A stretch of DNA of 30,129 nt from JANNRW01 sp031401815 (GTDB lineage: Bacteria; Desulfobacterota; Desulfuromonadia; Geobacterales; DSM-12255). Shown piece by piece: positions 25,448-30,129 of this stretch. Below the pieces are notes generated by a model. That model ran no database searches. It had not been told where the DNA came from and was given only the letters and a program-made list of their open reading frames with translations. Position numbers and translations under genes: made by a program. The DNA lies in the NCBI GenBank assembly GCA_031401815.1, contig JANNRW010000122.1:1-30129 (forward strand). Direction: 5' to 3'. The stretch's first letter is position 1. Every line of letters begins with the position of its first letter.

Positions 25448-27373
25448 TTATTTTATGCAGACTCTCCTGATTTCATGAATATCCGTAAGGCCCTGCATGA
25501 CTTTCAGAATTCCATCCTGTTTCAGCGTTGTCATCCCCCCTTCGATAGCCATGGTTCTGATAATGTCGGTTGATGCCCTGGTCTTGATTGAAACCTTGAT
25601 CTCTTCGCTGGATGTCAGCAGTTCATGTATCCCCAAACGCCCTCGATAGCCGCTTGAGTTGCAGCTTTCGCAACCCCTTTTTCTTGCCATGGTAATTGAA
25701 TCCATTTCGATTCCGGTTGAAGCAAAAGCTTTTTCGCCATACTCGTGAAGGAGCTCTTTCCACTCGGCGCCGGTGGGGCGGTACTTCTCCTTGCACTTGT
25801 CGCAGAGCCTCCTGACAAGCCGCTGAGCAATGATACAGAGCAGTGAATCTGCAAAGCCGTAAGGATCTATCCCCATGTCAAGCAGGCGGGTAAGTGTCTC
25901 CGGTGCGGAGTTTGTATGAAGGGTCGAGAAGACAAGATGCCCGGTAAGGGATGCTTCCACTGCAATTGTTGCTGTTTCCGTGTCCCGCATCTCTCCAACC
26001 ATGATGATATCCGGGTCAAGTCTTAAGAAAGAGCGAAGAGTTGTTGCAAAGGTAAGTCCTATCTTGTGGTTTGCCTGTACCTGGCGCAGCCCTTTCTGGG
26101 TAATTTCCACAGGGTCTTCTACAGTCCAGATCTTGACTTTGGGGGTATTTATTGTGTGGAGAGCAGAGTGAAGGGTAGTTGTCTTGCCTGATCCGGTTGG
26201 CCCAACAACCAGAATCAGTCCGTAAGGCTGCCTGATTGCTGCATCAAAAGCTATGAGGTTGCGTTCGGTAAGTCCCAGGTTTTTATACTCTACCGGATCA
26301 GCATTAGTAAGCAATCTGATGACAACATCCTCAAGGGCTCCGACTGTAGGCATTGTCGCAATTCTCAGTTCAATATCAGCCGGGCCAAATTTCTTGAAAT
26401 CGATCTTGCCGTCCTGTGGCTTGCGCCTCTCTGCGATATCAAGCCCTGCCATGATCTTCAGACGCGAAGGTATGGCGTATTTATACCTGAAAGGGAGGTT
26501 CTCATAAACCTCACAACAGCCATCAATACGCATTCTGACAACAATATCCCGCTTCCCTTCCGCAGGTTCTATATGAATGTCCGATGCCCGTCTCGTCCAG
26601 GCATCGTAAATTATCTTGTTAACCAGCTTTACCAACAGGCTGTCCTTTTCAGTTACCCCTTTTGCCTCCATTTCAATCTCAGGCTCATTCTTGTCTGAAG
26701 CCATCAGTTCTACGATCGAATCAGGGATCTCTATATCCCTCAGCTGTGCACCTGTCTGGGAAGTGAGAGTTGAGAAAAGCTTCTGCGCCGCGACAATTTC
26801 ATCTTCCGGCGCTATAACTGTCTCGACCCTGAGCTTGATATTGTCTTCCAGACGTTGCAGATCCCTCGGTTCAAGTGGCCTGGACATGGCAATGGTGATG
26901 GTTCTCCCCTCCACGCCTACCGGCACCATTTTTCTGTCTTCATCGACATAAGAGATGATCGATTTGGCCAGGCCGGTTTTTATCTCGGGGAGTCTGCCGC
27001 TCAGATGGATAAAAGGGCGGTCATAATGAATCGAAAGAGCTTTGGCCAGTGACTCGAAATTGAGAAAGTCAAGGTTCAGCAATACTCTGGTCAGCGGTTG
27101 ATGCTCGCTGTTGCTCATCTCGGAGGCAATTTCAAGCTCATCTTTAGTTATAAACTTGTAATTAAGAAGCACTTCCATGAATTTCTGTCTTTTGTCATAC
27201 ATATCAAGGCTTTTCTGGAGAGTGGCCTCACTGATATGCCCCATGCTGACCAGTACCCGTCCCAGATTCTCGTAGACAGGTGCCTCCTTCTGCCTCACAA
27301 GCGCCTCGTCAAGCTGAGCCTGGGTCAGCAGTCTGTTCTCAATGAGAATTTCACCAATCTTTTTTTCCAGCAT
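25448..27373 (-). CDS. GspE/PilB-type secretion or pilus ATPase
   Basis: A 641-residue ATPase of the type II secretion/type IV pilus assembly family. Two MshEN-like N-terminal repeats (LEKKIGEILIENRLLT, and VLLNYKFITKDELEIA) are followed by an N2 domain and the motor. Walker A GPTGSGKTT is at 391-399, the Asp box nearby, Walker B region DIIMVGEMRD, and His box GHLVFSTLHTN. A four-cysteine zinc site is C-x2-C (LCDKC) plus CESC. The frame opens at 27442, but ATG 27373 has AAGGA at good spacing and begins at the first MshEN repeat. No other pilus or secretion gene is nearby; it follows the STAS gene by 34 bases. MshEN domains can bind cyclic di-GMP. Confidence 0.92.
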   Translation of the reverse strand: MLEKKIGEILIENRLLTQAQLDEALVRQKEAPVYENLGRVLVSMGHISEATLQKSLDMYDKRQKFMEVLLNYKFITKDELEIASEMSNSEHQPLTRVLLNLDFLNFESLAKALSIHYDRPFIHLSGRLPEIKTGLAKSIISYVDEDRKMVPVGVEGRTITIAMSRPLEPRDLQRLEDNIKLRVETVIAPEDEIVAAQKLFSTLTSQTGAQLRDIEIPDSIVELMASDKNEPEIEMEAKGVTEKDSLLVKLVNKIIYDAWTRRASDIHIEPAEGKRDIVVRMRIDGCCEVYENLPFRYKYAIPSRLKIMAGLDIAERRKPQDGKIDFKKFGPADIELRIATMPTVGALEDVVIRLLTNADPVEYKNLGLTERNLIAFDAAIRQPYGLILVVGPTGSGKTTTLHSALHTINTPKVKIWTVEDPVEITQKGLRQVQANHKIGLTFATTLRSFLRLDPDIIMVGEMRDTETATIAVEASLTGHLVFSTLHTNSAPETLTRLLDMGIDPYGFADSLLCIIAQRLVRRLCDKCKEKYRPTGAEWKELLHEYGEKAFASTGIEMDSITMARKRGCESCNSSGYRGRLGIHELLTSSEEIKVSIKTRASTDIIRTMAIEGGMTTLKQDGILKVMQGLTDIHEIRRVCIK

Positions 27374-27407
27374 AAACGATTCCTTATTCAGTCGTTTCCC
27401 AGAGCAG

Positions 27408-27785
27408 CTATGAGCCGACACGTTTGTCAGCAGAACTCTCATTTATCAAAGCCAGCATGAAATCAAATGCCTCAGATCTTGTCTCCAGAACCTTGACCTT
27501 TGAGTCAGCCCTGGTTATCGAAAAGAGCTTCTGCACATTGGCAGGGAGTCCGCAGCAGACAAGTTTGCCAGAGGATGTAGCAAGCTCTCTTGATGTTGTT
27601 ATGCATAGCCCAAGCCCGGAGCTGTCAACAAAGTCCAGTCTGCTCATGTCAAAGACAATAAAAACATACTTTTTGTCAACCAGTTTCTGGATCTGGCTCT
27701 TAACCTGCTCCACTATGCTTGCTACAAGGCTACCGGTCATTTTTATGAAAATAATATTATTGTCAAGCTCAACCTTTAACTCCAT
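27408..27785 (-). CDS. STAS-domain anti-sigma factor antagonist
   Basis: A 125-residue single STAS domain like RsbV/SpoIIAA/HsbA. The phospho-acceptor loop is FVDSSGLGLCI (serines 55 and 56). In the partner-switch model, a HATPase kinase phosphorylates this serine and a PP2C phosphatase removes the phosphate. Both partners are encoded just upstream. It overlaps the kinase gene by 17 bases, with AAGGGGG before ATG 27785. Its binding target is not encoded here as an obvious sigma factor. Confidence 0.93.
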   Translation of the reverse strand: MELKVELDNNIIFIKMTGSLVASIVEQVKSQIQKLVDKKYVFIVFDMSRLDFVDSSGLGLCITTSRELATSSGKLVCCGLPANVQKLFSITRADSKVKVLETRSEAFDFMLALINESSADKRVGS

Positions 27786-28221
27786 GATTACCCCCTTGAA
27801 CCGTGAAATATTTTCCTACAGAAATTATGTTCAAACCATCCCTGAATTCGTAAGTTGCCTTGTCCGAGAGCATCTGGATGATCGCAAGTCCAAAACCCCC
27901 TTCAGGCAGATCACCATCAATGTTAACTCCGGGCATGTCCGCAACAGTGAGAAAAGGGTCAAACGGAGTCCCATTGGAGGAGAGAGTAAACAGCGCCTCT
28001 TTAGCATCAAGAGTCAATCTACCGTTCAGTTCCAGGCAGTTGCCATGCTCTACTGCGTTATTAACAAGTTCACCTATTATTTGACAAAAATCGTTTATGA
28101 AGGTAACTGCTTCCGGTTTGGCATACCACCCCGCCAGGATGGTTCTGATCTCTTTCCGAATCTTGTCGACCCCCTCGAATTCGGGTTTGATAGAGAATGT
28201 GTAAATTTTCTGTTTATTCAT
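27769..28221 (-). CDS. HATPase anti-sigma-type serine kinase (RsbW-like)
   Basis: A 151-residue GHKL ATPase of the RsbW/SpoIIAB group. The N box is IIGELVNNAVEHG (48-60), and the G2 region is LPEGGFGLAIIQML. It should phosphorylate the STAS protein on serine. A start at 28269 is possible, but ATG 28221 is preferred: it overlaps the end of the phosphatase gene by eight bases, has GGATA upstream, and begins with the first family strand (IYTFSIKPEF). There is no sigma factor in the window, so it may sequester something other than a sigma factor, as in several known partner switches. Confidence 0.9.
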   Translation of the reverse strand: MNKQKIYTFSIKPEFEGVDKIRKEIRTILAGWYAKPEAVTFINDFCQIIGELVNNAVEHGNCLELNGRLTLDAKEALFTLSSNGTPFDPFLTVADMPGVNIDGDLPEGGFGLAIIQMLSDKATYEFRDGLNIISVGKYFTVQGGNHGVKG

Positions 28222-29356
28222 GTTTGTATCCGATTGCAAAAATAGTGACATCATCGTCAAAAACAGCATTACAGCATGCCTCTGCTCTTTGAAGCAGCGT
28301 TTTTACCATCTCATCCGGGGTAGAGGCTGCTCCGAGCCCGGTAAAAATATCATTCTCCATCATTAGACCCTCTGCACTCCTGGTCTCGACAAGACCGTCC
28401 GTATAGAGCAACAGAATATCTTCAGATGCAAAAGGGAGCTCAATAATATCCCAGGAGTCATCAGAATCCCAGCCGATCGGTGGGCCGGTAGAGTCGATAA
28501 CAATTCTGCCGGACAGGGTAAAAAGATATGCCGGGTTATGGCCTGCCGAGAGTATCCGGATGGATTTCTTTTCCAGATCGCAGACAGCATAGATCATGGT
28601 CAGGTACATGCCACTCTCCAGAAGCATCCTGCAGAGCATCCTGTTCGCAGCAGCAACTATTTCGACAGGGTCGTTGGTTGCAAGGCCCAGAGACATGAAA
28701 AGCCCTTTGCAGACAGCCATCAAAAGAGCTGCGGAGATGCTGTGGCCGGATATGTCAGCAATCAGGAAATGTGCATGATTCCCGTTTCGCCAGGAGTCAA
28801 AAAAGTCGCCGCCTATCTGGTCGGATGGCTTGAAAAAGACAGCTGTAGTAAAGCCGGGGACGGAAAGTTCTTCCGGAAGAATCTTGCCGAGCAGTCCATG
28901 CGCAAGTGCTTTCTGCTGCTCAAAGATTCTGTTTTTTGAGAGGAGTTCTTCTCCCAGGCTGATCAGGGAGTCACGATTCAACTTCAGTTCAAGGTGATTT
29001 TTTACCCTTGCTTTTACAATGGAGGGGCTTATCGGCTTTGTCACGTAATCAATTGCGCCAAGCGCCAGCCCTTTTGTTTCATCCTCCTCCTCATCCATTG
29101 CTGTTACAAAAAGAACCGGAATGGATTCAGTGGCAGGGTCGTTCTTCAGTAAGCTGCAGACTTCGTAACCATCCATTTCAGGCATCATGATGTCAAGGAG
29201 AATAATGTCCGGCAGTTCGCGGTGGGCTATGGCTATCCCGTCTTTTCCGGAAGTGGCGAAATAGGTCTCATACTCCTGGTTGAATATCTCGTAAAGCACC
29301 TGGATATTTGCAGGGGTGTCGTCAATTATCAGAATCTTGTTGAGTTTTTCAGGCAT
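28214..29356 (-). CDS. response regulator with PP2C/SpoIIE phosphatase domain
   Basis: A 380-residue protein. The receiver domain (about 5-125) has acidic pair IIDD (10-13), phospho-acceptor D55 in LLDIMMPEMDG, and K107 in YVTKP. A linker (residues 126-165) with heptad-like leucines leads to a PP2C/SpoIIE domain with IGGDFFD (182-188), IADISGHS (200-207), LLYTDGLVET and DDVTIFAI, all metal-site regions. Phosphorylation should switch on dephosphorylation of the STAS protein. The arrangement recalls HsbR of Pseudomonas, although there the kinase is fused. The ribosome site (GGAG, 29372-29369) is weak and abuts a hairpin. Confidence 0.94.
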   Translation of the reverse strand: MPEKLNKILIIDDTPANIQVLYEIFNQEYETYFATSGKDGIAIAHRELPDIILLDIMMPEMDGYEVCSLLKNDPATESIPVLFVTAMDEEEDETKGLALGAIDYVTKPISPSIVKARVKNHLELKLNRDSLISLGEELLSKNRIFEQQKALAHGLLGKILPEELSVPGFTTAVFFKPSDQIGGDFFDSWRNGNHAHFLIADISGHSISAALLMAVCKGLFMSLGLATNDPVEIVAAANRMLCRMLLESGMYLTMIYAVCDLEKKSIRILSAGHNPAYLFTLSGRIVIDSTGPPIGWDSDDSWDIIELPFASEDILLLYTDGLVETRSAEGLMMENDIFTGLGAASTPDEMVKTLLQRAEACCNAVFDDDVTIFAIGYKHE

Positions 29357-29371
29357 ATTGGGCTCTTTCTC

Positions 29372-29456
29372 CAGTAGTCAGGAGTCAGGAGTCAGTAGTC
29401 AGGGGTCAGAATAAAAGCTTTTCTACTGACTCCTGACCCCTGACTACTGACTACTG
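29372..29456. repeat. heptad-repeat inverted repeat between Hpt and response regulator genes
   Basis: Bases 29373-29407 are five heptads of the form AG(T/G)(A/G)GTC. Bases 29428-29455 are four heptads of the complementary form. The two arms (29372-29410 and 29422-29456) can pair with about four mismatches over 32 positions. The loop centres on AAAAGCTTTT. It fills the whole space between the two genes, starting five bases after the Hpt stop. No strong T run follows on the minus strand. Confidence 0.75.
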
Positions 29457-29461
29457 CATAG

Positions 29462-30129
29462 TTACCTCATTTTCATAACTCCCTTAATGTTTTCCAGTAG
29501 TCTGATTGCATCCTTGAAGTTCAGCTGCTCAACAGCCAGATCAAGTTTTTCTGTCTCACTTCTGAGAGGTTGTTCAGTAATCGAATTTTTCAAACTCTTG
29601 ACCAGGCTGCATGCTCCCAGATTGTTATTGCCGAGCTGAATCGTCAGTTCATTGATTATTTCGACTATTTTATCCATGTCTAAAGGCTTATCCGGCTCAT
29701 TCAGGGGGAGAGTTTCCGGCTCCTGGGCGCTGTTTGCCTCAAGAAGCGAAAGAGATAGCCCTACTATTTCAAGATTCTGCGAAATCTCTTCGACTCTCTC
29801 TGCAAATTCATCTTTCATTTCATGAACCAGCGCAGTTTCCATCTGCGCTGCGGCAGATCCCAGCTCTTCGGCACCAATGCTTAAAGCAAGACCTTTAAGG
29901 GTATGAACTACCCTTCTTGCATCAAGCAGTGAGCCGTTTTTCAGGCAATCCCTTATAATCCGGTCATCTTCAAGATGATATACCCTGAAATCCTTCAACA
30001 TCTTGTCAAGCAGATCTCTCTTGCCAACTCTTTTAAGTGCTTTTTCCAGGTTTATTCCCGGAAGGCCTGCAGGTGTCATGCCGCTGCTTTTTCGTTTATC
30101 AGGCAAGGCAGCCATGACTTCATGAGCTG
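29462..30129 (-). CDS. Hpt-domain protein, probably C terminus of a hybrid histidine kinase (5' partial)
   Basis: The frame is open to the window edge, encoding AHEV before the first ATG at 30115, so the gene very likely continues upstream. The visible part has the linker-like LPGINLEKALKRVGKRDLL, then an Hpt four-helix domain with the phospho-histidine in VVHTLKGLALSIGA (H71 counted from the ATG; codon 29905-29903). A further helical region of about 100 residues forms the C terminus. LPGI-containing linkers like this usually join a receiver to a C-terminal Hpt domain in hybrid kinases. It probably passes phosphate to the response regulator encoded next. Confidence 0.85.
   Translation of the reverse strand, partial: AHEVMAALPDKRKSSGMTPAGLPGINLEKALKRVGKRDLLDKMLKDFRVYHLEDDRIIRDCLKNGSLLDARRVVHTLKGLALSIGAEELGSAAAQMETALVHEMKDEFAERVEEISQNLEIVGLSLSLLEANSAQEPETLPLNEPDKPLDMDKIVEIINELTIQLGNNNLGACSLVKSLKNSITEQPLRSETEKLDLAVEQLNFKDAIRLLENIKGVMKMR

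Noticed and set aside
27424..28245. 273-residue plus-strand open frame opposite the kinase and STAS genes
   Set aside because: It has no recognisable motif and is antisense to two genes with clear catalytic motifs, so it is a shadow frame.
29372..29456. CRISPR-like appearance of the heptad repeats
   Set aside because: The repeat unit is only seven bases, there are no spacers, and no cas genes are present.

Overview
The window looks like a chromosomal segment of a Gram-negative bacterium, most likely a deltaproteobacterium of the Geobacter/Desulfuromonas type. This is inferred from the mix of genes: a Wzx-dependent surface polysaccharide cluster, a YfhO-family membrane protein, a carboxynorspermidine polyamine pathway, and a two-component/partner-switching operon with a PilB/GspE-type ATPase. 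No rRNA, tRNA, CRISPR array or insertion sequence was seen, and no gene-free stretch reaches 300 bases.

Positions 1-11149 (+) are one tightly packed surface polysaccharide operon. It holds a DegT aminotransferase (cut by the window edge), a GNAT acetyltransferase, an N-acetyl-sugar amidotransferase, an amidase, a Wzx-type flippase, a large GT-B-like transferase, a methyltransferase, a family-8-like glycosyltransferase and a second methyltransferase. The first three resemble the steps that make a diacylated or amidino-modified amino sugar such as a nonulosonic acid. A very strong hairpin terminator (11152-11196) closes this block.

Positions 11334-12726 (+) hold an AbiEi/AbiEii toxin-antitoxin pair whose toxin gene overlaps the next gene by 4 bases. 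Positions 12723-19493 (+) resume the polysaccharide locus with GDP-mannose 4,6-dehydratase, three tandem GT4 glycosyltransferases and a YfhO-family membrane protein.

Positions 19571-21721 (-) are an accessory patch: a HigBA-like toxin-antitoxin pair and a DUF4143 AAA ATPase. Housekeeping genes follow: proC (-), then carboxynorspermidine dehydrogenase and decarboxylase (+), with several RNA-hairpin candidates in their leader and intercistronic region.

Positions 25448-30129 (-) form one operon read right to left. It encodes an Hpt domain (probably the tail of a hybrid kinase), a response regulator with a PP2C phosphatase, a HATPase anti-sigma-type kinase, a STAS antagonist and a GspE/PilB-like ATPase. 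The likely logic is phosphorelay to phosphatase to partner switch. How the ATPase fits into this circuit is the most open question in the window.
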